Below are positions 1 to 8,777 of a DNA stretch of 64,000 bases, piece by piece. Numbering within the stretch: position 1 is the stretch's first letter; each line of letters opens with the position of its first letter. Below the pieces are notes generated by a model. That model saw only the letters and a list, made by a program, of their open reading frames with translations, searched no databases and was not told where the DNA came from. This DNA comes from Agaricicola taiwanensis (GTDB lineage: Bacteria; Pseudomonadota; Alphaproteobacteria; Rhizobiales; Methylopilaceae): the NCBI RefSeq assembly GCF_014635245.1, contig NZ_BMCP01000004.1, positions 1-64,000 of the forward strand, given 5' to 3'. Position numbers and translations under genes: made by a program.

Positions 1-74
1 AACTGCTGAGGACGCTCGCGGGCGGCCAAGTGCGGCAATCGGCGGCGATTGGCGTGCCCAGAGGCGGACTGAAG

Positions 75-164
75 TGGCGGAGGGAGCGGGATTCGAACCC
101 GCGATACGGTTTCCCGTATACACACTTTCCAGGCGTGCGCCTTCAACCACTCGGCCACCCCTCC
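75..164 (-). tRNA. tRNA-Ser (anticodon GGA)
   Basis: Serine tRNA read from 164 down to 75. The 7-bp acceptor stem pairs GGAGGGG with UCCCUCC (last pair G-U). The anticodon loop CTGGAAA spans 126-132, with GGA at 128-130. A long type II variable arm with an ATACGG/CCGTAT hairpin is typical of tRNA-Ser, and the T loop TTCGAATC is intact. The 3' CCA is encoded at 75-77. It should read UCC and UCU codons. Confidence 0.97.
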
Positions 165-338
165 GCATCGTCCGGAGCAAGCCCCGACGGCGCGCGGACT
201 ATAGCCAAGACGCGCCGCGGTTCAAGAATGGATATGGGCAATTTGCTTCACGGACGCACTTTCTTGACGCATACCTTGGAAGGCGGCGGGATTTGAAAGT
301 GCCTGAAGCCATCACCATCTATGCATCTGGAGGGCTCA

Positions 339-671
339 ATGCGCCTTGTCCGCTTTCTGTTGAGACTGATCGGCACCTGCCTCATCGCCGGCGGTTTCGT
401 GGCGCTTGTCATCGACGGCACGCGCTCGATCGCCGACGGGCGGCTGTTTCTGACCTCTTTCGGCTCTGTGCTGAAGGGGATTGATCCCTCCCTGGAAGAG
501 ACGCTGCGTGAGGCGATCCAAACTCACGTGGCCTTCTGGCTGTGGGACCCCGTCATGGTCTGGGTTCTGTCCCAGCCTGCCTCCGCCGTGCTGGCGGTTC
601 TCGGCGCCCTCTTGATCGTTATGGGGCGCAAGCCGAGGCGGCATCGGCTGGAGACCTTCGAATACGCCTGA
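339..671 (+). CDS. Small conserved membrane protein (PetM-like annotation family)
   Basis: 110-residue protein with two hydrophobic segments (about residues 5-25 and 78-98) and a basic C-terminus, so it is probably an inner-membrane protein. It resembles a short alphaproteobacterial family often labelled 'PetM family of cytochrome b6f complex subunit 7'. No b6f genes are nearby, so that label should not be read as function. Start 339 is preferred over 321 because GGAGG lies 6-10 nt upstream of it, inside the longer reading. The molecular role is unknown. Confidence 0.75.
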   Translation: MRLVRFLLRLIGTCLIAGGFVALVIDGTRSIADGRLFLTSFGSVLKGIDPSLEETLREAIQTHVAFWLWDPVMVWVLSQPASAVLAVLGALLIVMGRKPRRHRLETFEYA

Positions 672-695
672 GCAACCTGATGCTGGAGACGCAAG

Positions 696-971
696 ATGCT
701 CGGATTTGCACGAAAGCCCCTTGATCTGCATCGGTCGGCCGTCTACACGACCTCGCCGGGACAGGCGGCGGCGGCCGAGGCTTCGCGGCAGGCGTATGAA
801 ATGGCGTTGAAGGCGCGGGGGCTTGGACCCATCACCACCGAGATCCGCGCGGCACCGCCCTTCTTTTATGCCGAGGACTATCACCAGCAGTATCTGGCGC
901 GGAACCCCAACGGCTACTGCGGCCTCGGCGGCACCGGCGTCTCTTGCCCGGTTGGCATTGCCGCGGAATAG
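696..971 (+). pseudogene. msrA 3'-half remnant (peptide methionine sulfoxide reductase A, truncated)
   Basis: From about residue 12 the 91-residue reading matches the C-terminal half of Msr[13 protein letters not shown], then [14 protein letters not shown] and [16 protein letters not shown]. The N-terminal half is absent, including the catalytic GCFWG cysteine, and the protein is about half the usual MsrA length. It therefore cannot reduce methionine sulfoxide. An ATG with GGAG about 8 nt upstream is present, so a short peptide could still be made. It lies 24 nt after the small membrane gene. I infer a deletion remnant; frame and codon use are still intact, which suggests recent loss. Confidence 0.8.
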
Positions 972-1004
972 GCAGCAGCTTTCCGTTCCGGTACGATATC
1001 GTTC

Positions 1005-1040
1005 GGCGCGCATCCTGCCCAGGATGCGCGCCTTCGTCTT
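1005..1040 (+). terminator. Perfect 13-bp hairpin, likely transcription terminator
   Basis: GGCGCGCATCCTG at 1005-1017 is perfectly complementary to 1020-1032 across a CC turn, and a T-rich TTCGTCTT tail follows. It sits 34 nt after the msrA remnant in a 286-bp gene-free stretch before the TauE-like gene. A second 6-bp hairpin (AGGGTC/GACCCT) lies near 1091-1110. Nothing else was recognised in this gap. Confidence 0.6.
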
Positions 1041-1257
1041 GTCCGGGCGCCGCCACGCGGGAATGAACAGAATTTTTCGCCGCCACATTGCAGGGTCCTC
1101 CTCAAGACCCTCATGGCGTGTGGCCATCGAGCCTTCATGAAATCGCGATGTGGGCGCCATTCATCCCGATGGTCTTCGCCCGCGGGAGCATTATCCTTGC
1201 ACTGTCCGATCGCCTTTCCGTGAAGGCGGCGAGGCCTGTCAGAACGAAGGGGGACTG

Positions 1258-2001
1258 ATGGAGGACTTCTGGACCTTGGTCGCGATTGGGTTCGCGGCAC
1301 AGATGATCGACGGCGCCCTGGGCATGGCCTTTGGCCTCGTCTCCACCAGCGTCATGCTGAGCCTCGGGATGCCGCCGGCCAACGCCAGCGCGCTCGTCCA
1401 TACCGCGGAAATCTTCACGACGGGCGCCTCCGGTGCGTCCCACGTCGCGGCCGGCAATCTCGACCGGAAACTGTTCTGGCGGCTTCTGCCGTTCGGTGTC
1501 GGAGGCGGCGTCCTGGGCGCGACGGTGCTCTCCTCCATCGATGGCGATCTGATCAAGCCCTTCGTGGTGGCCTATCTCGCCGTGGTCGGCTGCTTCGTGC
1601 TCTATCGCGTGGTTGTGCCGCCGAAACGGCGTGAGGATCTGCCGCGCGGAATCCCGGTGCTGGGCGCGGCCGGCGGGTTTCTGGATGCCTCCGGCGGCGG
1701 CGGCTGGGGCCCGATCGTCACCTCGACGCTGATCGGCAATGGCGTTGCGCCGCGTCCGGTGATCGGCACGGTCAATATCACCGAGTTCTTTGTCACGCTG
1801 TCGATCTCCGCCACCTTCCTGTTCCATCTCGGCTGGCAGGGCTTTGAAGGCGCTCTCGGCCTGATCATCGGCGGGGTTGCGGCCGCTCCGCTGGCCGGCC
1901 TCACCGTCAGGTTTGCGCCGACGCGGGTTCTGGCAGCCTTTGTCGGCGTGCTGGTGATCATTCTCGCGTCGGTCGACGGTTATAAGCTCATCACAGGCTA
2001 G
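1258..2001 (+). CDS. TauE/SafE (TSUP) family membrane permease
   Basis: 247-residue polytopic membrane protein of the TSUP family, which exports small sulfonates or sulfite, or transports related anions. The family's paired glycine-rich halves are visible: an N-terminal segment with AAQMIDGALGMAFG near the start and its counterpart GFLDASGGGGWGPIVTS near the middle. About eight hydrophobic segments can be read. Start 1258 is chosen because GGGGG lies 5-9 nt upstream and the protein then begins directly in the first membrane segment; a longer reading from 1150 adds an unlikely polar extension. The substrate cannot be told from sequence. Confidence 0.88.
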   Translation: MEDFWTLVAIGFAAQMIDGALGMAFGLVSTSVMLSLGMPPANASALVHTAEIFTTGASGASHVAAGNLDRKLFWRLLPFGVGGGVLGATVLSSIDGDLIKPFVVAYLAVVGCFVLYRVVVPPKRREDLPRGIPVLGAAGGFLDASGGGGWGPIVTSTLIGNGVAPRPVIGTVNITEFFVTLSISATFLFHLGWQGFEGALGLIIGGVAAAPLAGLTVRFAPTRVLAAFVGVLVIILASVDGYKLITG

Positions 2002-2005
2002 GCCT

Positions 2006-2947
2006 TCAGGGCGCCACGAGGACGCTGCGGCAGGCGGGAGGAAGCGCCGCCAGCGTCATGGGGGGCTTGGGCTTCACGGGTTTCGCTGGCTTCTTGGGGT
2101 TCATCACCTCGTCGGTGAACCACCAGGCAAGATCGCTGCCGCAGCCGTCGCCACGCGGCGGCGCCGCCTGTGGCCGGCAGCCGTCGCTGCCGGCGGGGCA
2201 GGTGATGCGGATGTGCATGTGGTAGTTGTGGCCCCAGTAGGGGCGAACCTTCGACAGCCAGGAGCGGTCGGAGCCCGCCTCCCGGCACAGCGCCTTCTTG
2301 ATGGCGGGGTTCACCAGCACGCGCTCCACACGCGGCTCCAGCGCCGCCAGCCGGATCACCTTGAGATGGTCCGGTGTCCAGATGTTCGGGTCGATATCCA
2401 GCCAATCCTTCGCTACCACGCTGATCGCGGAGATCTTCTCGCGCTCCTCGCCGCTGAGCCGGCGCGGCGGCATGGGATTGAGCCAGACATCGGCATCGAG
2501 CCCGATCTGGTGGCTGGCGTGGCCGGTCAGCATCGGCCCGCCCCTGGGCTGGGATATGTCGCCGACGAGAAGGCCGGGCCAGGATGTCTCGCGCGGGACA
2601 CGCATGGCGAGATGCTCCAGAACGGCGATGAGATCAGGATGCCCCCAGTTGCGGTTGCGCGACAGCCTCATCACCTGCCAGGTCGCGCCGTCGATGGGCA
2701 ATGCCTTGGCACCCGCCACGCAGCCTTTGGAGTAAAATCCGATGGAGCGAGCGGCGAGCGGAGGCTGGGCGGCCGGAGCGGTGACCCGTCCGAAGAGCTC
2801 CTTGGCGGGTGCATCGGCGATCGGCTGAACAGCGGTCAGAGCAGCCGGCTGCGGCCGCGGCACAGGCTGCGGAACCTGAGCCCCCGCAGGCGTGAGCATC
2901 ATCAGGGACATGAGCGCTGCGGCGCCGGCAAGCGGACGGACGGGCAT
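2006..2947 (-). CDS. mepA: Penicillin-insensitive murein endopeptidase (M74 family)
   Basis: 313-residue periplasmic metalloendopeptidase that cuts the D-Ala-mDAP (and LD) crosslinks of peptidoglycan. A signal peptide covers residues 1-23 (cleavage after AGA), followed by a Pro-rich linker. The M74 zinc site is visible: TGHASHQIGLDADVW with H146 and D153 spaced as in E. coli MepA, and the C-terminal HNYHMHIRI motif supplying further His ligands. The C-terminal tail is a Lys/Pro-rich extension. It converges with the TauE-like gene, with 4 nt between the stop codons. Confidence 0.93.
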   Translation of the reverse strand: MPVRPLAGAAALMSLMMLTPAGAQVPQPVPRPQPAALTAVQPIADAPAKELFGRVTAPAAQPPLAARSIGFYSKGCVAGAKALPIDGATWQVMRLSRNRNWGHPDLIAVLEHLAMRVPRETSWPGLLVGDISQPRGGPMLTGHASHQIGLDADVWLNPMPPRRLSGEEREKISAISVVAKDWLDIDPNIWTPDHLKVIRLAALEPRVERVLVNPAIKKALCREAGSDRSWLSKVRPYWGHNYHMHIRITCPAGSDGCRPQAAPPRGDGCGSDLAWWFTDEVMNPKKPAKPVKPKPPMTLAALPPACRSVLVAP

Positions 2948-3003
2948 GCCATTTCCTTCCGGGGAATCACCTCTTCAGCCGGTAGAGTACCAAAAGCGGA
3001 GCC

Positions 3004-3756
3004 TCAACGTCCGCCAGAGACGCGCACGCTGGTGCCGGTGATGTAGGAGGCCGCATCGGACAGGAGGAACAGCGCCGCCTCGGCGACCTCCTCGGCCTTT
3101 CCGGCGCGGCCGAGCGGCATGCTGGGCGCAAGCCGTGTCAGCCGGTCGGGAGAACCGCTTTCCCGCGCATGGATTTCGGTGGCGATCAGGCCCGGTGCGA
3201 CGGCATTGACGCGGATACCGTCAGGCGCCAGTTCTTTCGACAGGCCGACGGTTAAAGCCTCGATGGCGGCCTTGGAGGCCGCATACCAGACATATTCGCC
3301 CGGGCTCCCCAGCGACGCCGCCATGGAGGAGACATTGACCATGGCCTTGCCGGCGCCGCCATAACGCGGCGACATGAGCCTGACGGCGGCGCGCGCTGCC
3401 AGAAGCGCTCCGGTGACATTGAGGTCGATGCAGGCACGGATGGTTTCGGGTGTCGCCTCGTCGAGGCGGCTGATGCGGCCGGTGATCCCGGCGTTGTTGA
3501 CGAAGTGGGTGAGGGTGCCCGCGGCCTTCACGCCTTCGAACACATGGTCGATGTCGGCTTCCCTGGCCATATCGCCCTTCAGGGTCACGGCCCTGGCGCC
3601 TGCGCTCCGGCAGGCCTTGGCCACCTCTTCGGCGGATGCGGCATCATCGCGATAGTTGATGGCAAGGTAGTAGCCACGTGCGGCGGCCATCCGGGCGATG
3701 GCGGCGCCGATGCCCCGGCTGCCGCCGGTGATAAGGAGGAGCGGGCGCTCAGTCAT
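3004..3756 (-). CDS. Short-chain dehydrogenase/reductase (SDR)
   Basis: 250-residue classical SDR. The Rossmann motif GGSRGIG is at the N-terminus, NNAG in the middle, and the catalytic Ser...YxxxK is seen as SSMAAS followed by YAASK. It ends with the family's TGTSVRVSGG strand. The likely reaction is NAD(P)-dependent oxidation or reduction of a carbonyl or alcohol; the substrate is not deducible. Start ATG at 3756 removes an improbable 25-residue Arg/Cys-rich leader. It is divergent from queE, with a 147-nt shared intergenic region. Confidence 0.85.
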   Translation of the reverse strand: MTERPLLLITGGSRGIGAAIARMAAARGYYLAINYRDDAASAEEVAKACRSAGARAVTLKGDMAREADIDHVFEGVKAAGTLTHFVNNAGITGRISRLDEATPETIRACIDLNVTGALLAARAAVRLMSPRYGGAGKAMVNVSSMAASLGSPGEYVWYAASKAAIEALTVGLSKELAPDGIRVNAVAPGLIATEIHARESGSPDRLTRLAPSMPLGRAGKAEEVAEAALFLLSDAASYITGTSVRVSGGR

Positions 3757-3858
3757 GATGGGGAATATCCTGATCTGTTGGAGACGGCAGAATGGTCGGT
3801 GGAGGCGGCGGCCGCAAGTTCTGCCGCGCATTTGAGCAGCGGCACGCTTGTGCTTGCG

Positions 3859-3902
3859 CCTCTCTTGAGGTTTTTAGCCCCGGTTTCGCCATGAGAGAGC
3901 GC
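3859..3902 (+). promoter_or_regulatory. Possible competing leader hairpins upstream of queE
   Basis: A short hairpin CCTC-TCTT-GAGG (3859-3870) is followed by five T residues. The same 5' arm can instead pair GCGC/TCTCT (3856-3865, one bulge) with AGAGAGCGC (3894-3902), which covers the purine-rich stretch just before the TTG start. The two pairings exclude each other. This is suggestive of leader control, but no known preQ1 aptamer consensus was recognised. Confidence 0.3.
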
Positions 3903-3903
3903 C

Positions 3904-4539
3904 TTGACCAGCTACGCCGTCAAAGAGATCTTCCTGACCCTGCAGGGCGAGGGCGCCCATGCGGGCCGCGCCGCCGTGTTCTGCCGCTTCGCCGGCTGCA
4001 ACCTGTGGAGCGGGCGCGAGGAAGACCGGGCGGAGGCCATCTGCCGGTTCTGCGACACCGATTTCATCGGCATGGACGGCGAAGGCGGCGGACGCTTCCG
4101 TGACGCCGAGGCTCTCGCGGAGGCCATCGCCGCCGCCTGGGGGCCGGAACTGGCCAACCGCTATGTCGTCTTCACCGGCGGCGAGCCCTGCCTCCAGCTC
4201 GACGAGGAACTGCTGGACGCGATCCACGCGCGTGGTTTCGAGGCGGCGGTGGAAACCAATGGGACGCTGGAGCCGCCGGCCGCGCTCGACTGGATCTGCG
4301 TGAGCCCCAAGGCGGGGGCGCCGCTGGTGGCGCGGCGGGGACATGAACTGAAGCTGGTCTTTCCGCAGCCGGACCTGATGCCGGATGCGCTTCCGGAGCT
4401 CGATTTCGCGCATTACTGGCTGCAGCCCATGGACGGGCCGGCGCGGGCCAAGAACACCGCAGCTGCGGTGGCCTATTGCCTCGCGCATCCCAAATGGCGC
4501 CTCAGCCTCCAGACCCACAAGATGATCGGCATTTCATGA
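3904..4539 (+). CDS. queE: 7-carboxy-7-deazaguanine synthase
   Basis: 211-residue radical SAM enzyme that converts 6-carboxytetrahydropterin to 7-carboxy-7-deazaguanine in queuosine precursor synthesis. The iron-sulfur cysteines are C32, C47 and C50, giving the non-canonical CX14CX2C spacing known from some QueE proteins rather than CX3CX2C. TGGEP (SAM binding) and VETNGT follow. The start is a TTG; the purine-rich GAGAGAG about 6 nt upstream can serve as ribosome binding site. It is the first gene of queE-queD-queC and overlaps queD by 4 nt (ATGA), so the genes are translationally coupled. Confidence 0.95.
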   Translation: MTSYAVKEIFLTLQGEGAHAGRAAVFCRFAGCNLWSGREEDRAEAICRFCDTDFIGMDGEGGGRFRDAEALAEAIAAAWGPELANRYVVFTGGEPCLQLDEELLDAIHARGFEAAVETNGTLEPPAALDWICVSPKAGAPLVARRGHELKLVFPQPDLMPDALPELDFAHYWLQPMDGPARAKNTAAAVAYCLAHPKWRLSLQTHKMIGIS

Positions 4540-4892
4540 AGATTGTGCAGGCCTTTACCTTCGAAGCGGCTCACCGGCTGCCGAACGTGCCCGAAACTCA
4601 CCGCTGCTATCGCATGCATGGCCACTCCTATCGGGTGGAGCTGAAGCTGGAAGGGCCGGTCGACCCGCGCACCGGCTTCGTGGCCGACTTCTTCGATGTG
4701 GAGGCGGCCTTCGCGCCAGTCCTGAAGCAGCTCGACCATTACACGCTCAATGACATCAAAGGGCTTGAGAACCCGACGGCGGAACATATCGCCATGTGGA
4801 TCTATGAGCGGACCAAACCTGTGGTGCCGACGCTTGCCGCTGTCGCGGTCTATGAGACCCCCATGAGCTGGGCGGAATATGATGGCGACTGA
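4536..4892 (+). CDS. queD: 6-carboxy-5,6,7,8-tetrahydropterin synthase
   Basis: 118-residue member of the PTPS/QueD family, making 6-carboxytetrahydropterin from dihydroneopterin triphosphate. Zinc-binding His residues appear in EAAHRL and [10 protein letters not shown], with the catalytic Cys just before (RCYRMHGH), and the conserved LDHYTLND and PTAEHIA motifs follow. The length is usual for the family. The ATG overlaps the queE stop, and the 3' end overlaps queC by 14 nt. Confidence 0.96.
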   Translation: MKIVQAFTFEAAHRLPNVPETHRCYRMHGHSYRVELKLEGPVDPRTGFVADFFDVEAAFAPVLKQLDHYTLNDIKGLENPTAEHIAMWIYERTKPVVPTLAAVAVYETPMSWAEYDGD

Positions 4893-5589
4893 CAGCGGCG
4901 CGCTTGTCCTCTTCTCCGGCGGGCAGGATTCCACCACATGCCTCGCCTGGGCGCTCGATCGCTTCGAGCGCGTAGAGACGCTGGGGTTCGATTACGGCCA
5001 GCGGCACCGGGTGGAGCTGGACTGCCGCGCCGTGCTGCGGGACAAGATGATCGAGGCCAGGCCGGAGTGGAAAGCTCGCCTCGGCGAAGACCATACGGTG
5101 GATCTTTCCGTGCTGGGGCAGATCTCCGAGACCGCACTGACGCGCGATGTCGCCATCGAGATGACCGACGGCGGCCTGCCCAACACCTTCGTGCCCGGGC
5201 GCAACATCGTCTTCCTCACCTTTGCCGCGGCGCTCGCCTTCCGGCGGGGCCTCAGACATGTGGTGGGCGGCATGTGCGAGACCGATTTTTCCGGCTATCC
5301 CGACTGCCGCGACGACGCCATCAAGGCGCTGCAGGTGGCGCTGAACCTCGGCATGGACCGCCGCTTCGTGCTGGATACGCCGCTGATGTGGCTGGACAAG
5401 GCGGAGACGTGGGAGCTGGCGGAACGTCTTGGCGGCGAGGCGTTGGTCGAAACCATCGTGGAGCATAGCCACACCTGCTACCTGGGCGAGCGCGGCGCCC
5501 GGCATGAGTGGGGCTATGGCTGCGGCACATGCCCGGCCTGTTCGCTCAGGGCCGATGGCTATCGGCGGTACGCTGCCGAGAAAGCCTGA
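4879..5589 (+). CDS. queC: 7-cyano-7-deazaguanine (preQ0) synthase
   Basis: 236-residue ATP-dependent enzyme converting 7-carboxy-7-deazaguanine to preQ0. The PP-loop SGGQDST is at residues 14-20, [13 protein letters not shown] lies mid-protein, and the C-terminal zinc cluster cysteines are seen in CYLGERG and CGTCPAC. Two in-frame ATGs (4879 and 4882) are possible starts, both inside the end of queD, so coupling is likely. It is the last gene of the three-gene operon; queF is not in the window. Confidence 0.96.
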   Translation: MMATDSGALVLFSGGQDSTTCLAWALDRFERVETLGFDYGQRHRVELDCRAVLRDKMIEARPEWKARLGEDHTVDLSVLGQISETALTRDVAIEMTDGGLPNTFVPGRNIVFLTFAAALAFRRGLRHVVGGMCETDFSGYPDCRDDAIKALQVALNLGMDRRFVLDTPLMWLDKAETWELAERLGGEALVETIVEHSHTCYLGERGARHEWGYGCGTCPACSLRADGYRRYAAEKA

Positions 5590-5658
5590 AACCTTACCGT
5601 CGATAGAAACCTTGGCGGGGGCGGGTGCGTTACTGCTTTATCCCGTCAAAGGTGTGCC

Positions 5659-5841
5659 ATGGAAAACGACAAACCAGCTAACGAGCGCGGCTCCTCGAAC
5701 GACAACACGAAGGAGGGCCGGCGGCCGCCATCAGGACCGCACGCCAAGCCTGAGCTAACGAACCCGGACGCGACGCCCGGCACCGGTGCCCTGCCGTCGG
5801 AAAAGGAAAATCAGACGGGTCCGGCACCCGGCACCGGCTGA
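5659..5841 (+). CDS. Small disordered conserved hypothetical protein
   Basis: 60-residue hydrophilic protein, rich in Pro, Gly, Asn, Asp and Lys, with no hydrophobic segment. The block HAKPELTNPDATPGTG resembles a short conserved stretch seen in small alphaproteobacterial hypotheticals. AAAGGTG lies about 4-10 nt before the ATG. Its stop is 22 nt from the converging end of lepA. Function is unknown; the regular start, ribosome site and composition favour a real gene over a chance reading. Confidence 0.55.
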   Translation: MENDKPANERGSSNDNTKEGRRPPSGPHAKPELTNPDATPGTGALPSEKENQTGPAPGTG

Positions 5842-5863
5842 GCTGCCGACGGGCGAATGCGCC

Positions 5864-7669
5864 TCAGCTGTCCATCTTCAGCGCGGCGATGAAGGCCTCC
5901 TGCGGGATCTCCACGCGGCCGAACTGGCGCATGCGCTTCTTGCCTTCCTTCTGCTTCTCCAGAAGCTTGCGCTTGCGGGTGGCGTCGCCGCCGTAGCACT
6001 TGGCGGTCACGTCCTTGCGCATGGCGCGCACCGTCTCCCGGGCGATGACCTTGGCGCCGATGGCCGCCTGGATCGGGATCTGGAACAGATGCGGAGGGAT
6101 CAGGTCCTTCAGCTTCTCGCACATGGCGCGGCCGCGCATTTCGGCGCGGGTCTTGTGCACCAGCATGGAGAGCGCATCCACGGGTTCGCCGTTGACCAGG
6201 ATCGACATCTTGACGAGGTCGCCCTCGCGCATGTCGGTGATGTTGTAGTCGAAGGAGGCATAGCCTTTCGAGATCGACTTCAGCCGGTCGTAGAAGTCGA
6301 ACACCACCTCGTTGAGCGGCAGGTCATAGACCACCATGGCGCGCTTGCCGACGTAGTTGAGGTCGATCTGCGTTCCGCGGCGGTCCTGGCACAGCTTGAG
6401 GATGCCGCCGAGGTATTCGTCAGGCGTCAGGATGGTGGCGCGGATCCAGGGTTCGTGGATCTCGGCGATCTTGACGACGTCGGGCATGTCGGCCGGGTTG
6501 TGCAGCGCGATCACCGAGCCGTCGTTCATCTTGATGTCGTAGATGACCGAAGGCGCCGTCGCGATGAGGTCGAGGTTGAACTCGCGGCTGAGGCGCTCCT
6601 GGATGATTTCCAGGTGCAAGAGGCCGAGGAAGCCGCAGCGGAAGCCGAAGCCGAGCGCGGCCGAGCTCTCCATCTCGTAGGAGAAGCTGGCGTCGTTGAG
6701 CCTGAGGCGGCCCATGGCGGCGCGCAGGTCCTCAAAGTCGGCCGCATCCACCGGGAAGAGGCCGCAGAACACCACCGGCTGTGCGGGCTTGAAGCCCTTG
6801 AGCGGTTCGGCGGTGGGGCGCTTTTCCTCTGTGATGGTGTCGCCCACGCGGGTATCGGCCACTTCCTTGATGGCGGCAGTGATGAAGCCGACCTCGCCTG
6901 GACCGAGCTGGTCGACGTTGACCATCTTGGGCGTGAAGACACCGGTGCGCTCCACCTCGTAGGTGGCGTTGGTGCCCATCATCTTGACGCGCTGGCCCTT
7001 CTTGAGGACGCCATCGACCACGCGCACCAGCACGATGACGCCGAGGTAGGCGTCGTACCAGCTGTCCACCAGCATGGCCTTCAGCGGCGCATTCCGGTCG
7101 CCCCTGGGGGGCGGCAGCTTGTTGACGATGGCCTCGAGCACGAGGTCGATGCCGATGCCTGTCTTGGCCGAGATCGGCACGGCCTCGGAGGCGTCGAGAC
7201 CGATGACCTCCTCGATCTGGTCCTTGATGCGGTCCGGCTCGGCGGCGGGAAGATCGATCTTGTTGAGGACGGGGACGATCTCATGGTCGTTGTCGAGCGC
7301 CTGGTAGACGTTGGCGAGCGTCTGGGCTTCGACACCCTGCGAGGCATCCACCACCAGGAGCGAGCCCTCGCAGGCGGCCAGCGACCGGGAGACCTCATAG
7401 GCGAAATCGACGTGGCCGGGGGTGTCCATCAGGTTGAGGATGTAGTCCTTGCCGTCCTTGGCCTTGTAGGAGAGGCGGACGGTCTGCGCCTTGATGGTGA
7501 TACCGCGCTCGCGCTCGATCTCCATGCTGTCGAGCACCTGCTCCTTCATATCCCGGTCGGCCAGGCCGCCGGTGAGCTGGATCAGCCGGTCGGCAAGGGT
7601 CGACTTGCCGTGGTCGATATGGGCCACGATCGAGAAATTGCGGATGTTGGGAATGGTCTCAGCGGTCAT
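5864..7669 (-). CDS. lepA: Elongation factor 4 (ribosome back-translocase)
   Basis: 601-residue translational GTPase that binds stalled ribosomes and reverses or remodels translocation. G1 AHIDHGKST, the switch region [10 protein letters not shown]3 DTPGH and G4 NKID are in order, followed by EF-G-like domains and the LepA-specific C-terminal domain ending near [19 protein letters not shown] residues. Start ATG 7669 ([19 protein letters not shown]) is the standard LepA N-terminus; upstream residues have no family match. A long antisense open frame covers the gene and is only a codon-bias shadow. Confidence 0.97.
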   Translation of the reverse strand: MTAETIPNIRNFSIVAHIDHGKSTLADRLIQLTGGLADRDMKEQVLDSMEIERERGITIKAQTVRLSYKAKDGKDYILNLMDTPGHVDFAYEVSRSLAACEGSLLVVDASQGVEAQTLANVYQALDNDHEIVPVLNKIDLPAAEPDRIKDQIEEVIGLDASEAVPISAKTGIGIDLVLEAIVNKLPPPRGDRNAPLKAMLVDSWYDAYLGVIVLVRVVDGVLKKGQRVKMMGTNATYEVERTGVFTPKMVNVDQLGPGEVGFITAAIKEVADTRVGDTITEEKRPTAEPLKGFKPAQPVVFCGLFPVDAADFEDLRAAMGRLRLNDASFSYEMESSAALGFGFRCGFLGLLHLEIIQERLSREFNLDLIATAPSVIYDIKMNDGSVIALHNPADMPDVVKIAEIHEPWIRATILTPDEYLGGILKLCQDRRGTQIDLNYVGKRAMVVYDLPLNEVVFDFYDRLKSISKGYASFDYNITDMREGDLVKMSILVNGEPVDALSMLVHKTRAEMRGRAMCEKLKDLIPPHLFQIPIQAAIGAKVIARETVRAMRKDVTAKCYGGDATRKRKLLEKQKEGKKRMRQFGRVEIPQEAFIAALKMDS

Positions 7670-7752
7670 GGAAAGGGCGATAGCATTGGGCCGAGAAACC
7701 GGCAAGGACGCTGATGCATCAGGCGGCGCGGCGCGTTATCATTGTGGCCGTT

Positions 7753-8256
7753 ATGCAGATACGTACCGCCTTCCCATCCGACCTCGCCGGCATCCTTGCG
7801 ATCTATAATGATGCCGTGCTCACCACCACCGCCATCTGGAACGAGACGCCGTCGAGCTATGCGGAGCGCCTCGCCTGGTTCGAGGAGCGCACCGGTGCCG
7901 GTTTTCCCGTTCTCGTTGCTGAAGAAGGAACGGAGATCGTGGGTTACGGCACCTTCGGGCCGTTCCGTCCGCACGAAGGCTATCGCCCCACGGTGGAGCA
8001 CTCGATCTATGTGGCGCCCGCGCATCAGGGCGCGGGCATCGGCAAGGCCATGCTGCGCGAGCTGATCAAGGCCGCCGAGAACATGGGAAAGCGCGTCATG
8101 GTGGGGGCCATCGATGCCGCCAACGACGTTTCGCTGGTGATGCATGAGGCCATGGGGTTTCGTGAGGTCGGCCGTATGGCGGGCGTGGGCGAGAAGTTTG
8201 GCCGGCGGCTTGATCTGGTGCTGATGCAGAGGGAACTGTCGGGCCGCCATCACTGA
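7753..8256 (+). CDS. GNAT N-acetyltransferase, phosphinothricin-acetyltransferase-like
   Basis: 167-residue GNAT of the Pat/Bar/MddA subgroup, acetylating an amino group of a small substrate such as a methionine derivative or phosphinothricin. The subgroup signature is visible: IYNDAVLTTTAIW near the N-terminus, GYGTFGPFRP in the middle, and the acetyl-CoA loop HQGAGIGKAML followed by HEAMGFREVG. The start is set at 7753 (MQIRTAF), where the fold begins. It is divergent from lepA with an 83-nt gap. Confidence 0.88.
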   Translation: MQIRTAFPSDLAGILAIYNDAVLTTTAIWNETPSSYAERLAWFEERTGAGFPVLVAEEGTEIVGYGTFGPFRPHEGYRPTVEHSIYVAPAHQGAGIGKAMLRELIKAAENMGKRVMVGAIDAANDVSLVMHEAMGFREVGRMAGVGEKFGRRLDLVLMQRELSGRHH

Positions 8257-8294
8257 GCGAAGCTGCTTGACAAAAGGTCGCATCCGGCTGCTCC

Positions 8295-8762
8295 ATGCGA
8301 CTTATGGATATGTCGGCTGCCGCAACCCGCCTTGGAGCTCTCGCGCTCGGTCTCCACGACCGGCAGGTGGCGGCGTTCAATGGCCTCGATGATTCCAAGC
8401 CCGCCGCGCTTTTAAGCTTTCTCCGCGCCAAGGACATGTCGGTCAGCGAGCTTGAGGCCGCAGTCGGCCTGTCACAATCGGCCACCGTGCGGCTGGTGGA
8501 CCGGCTCGAGGCGGAAGGGCTGGTGCGCCGTGCCGCCAAGGTGAAGCGCGTGGTGCGTGTCTCCCTGACACCCGCCGGCCGCCGCGAAGCGGAGAAGCTG
8601 GCATCCGCCCGCATCGCCGCACTGGAAGCGGTGATTGCGCGGCTGGAGCCCGTCGAGCGGGACGCGCTGGGCTGGCTGCTGGACCGGCTGCTCAACGCGC
8701 TGGAAGCCGAAGGACACGACCCGCGCCTGCTTTACCGCTGGGGCGCCATCAGCCCGTTGTAA
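8295..8762 (+). CDS. MarR-family transcriptional regulator
   Basis: 155-residue winged-helix regulator. The DNA-binding core runs from about residue 36 to 100, with the recognition region SVSELEAAVGLSQSATVRLVDRLEAEGLVRR and the wing VVRVSLTPAGR, flanked by dimerisation helices. The target is unknown; it lies 38 nt after the acetyltransferase gene in the same direction and may be co-transcribed with it. No ligand motif is evident. Confidence 0.88.
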   Translation: MRLMDMSAAATRLGALALGLHDRQVAAFNGLDDSKPAALLSFLRAKDMSVSELEAAVGLSQSATVRLVDRLEAEGLVRRAAKVKRVVRVSLTPAGRREAEKLASARIAALEAVIARLEPVERDALGWLLDRLLNALEAEGHDPRLLYRWGAISPL

Positions 8763-8777
8763 GTGACGTTGGGGCGT

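Noticed and set aside
3757..3903. preQ1 riboswitch upstream of queE
   Set aside because: No A-rich pseudoknot tail or conserved aptamer core could be found; only generic competing hairpins are reported.
5786..7714. A 642-codon open frame antisense to lepA
   Set aside because: lepA matches its family over the full length. The antisense frame is rich in His, Asp and Gly with no recognisable motif, as expected from GC-rich codon bias.
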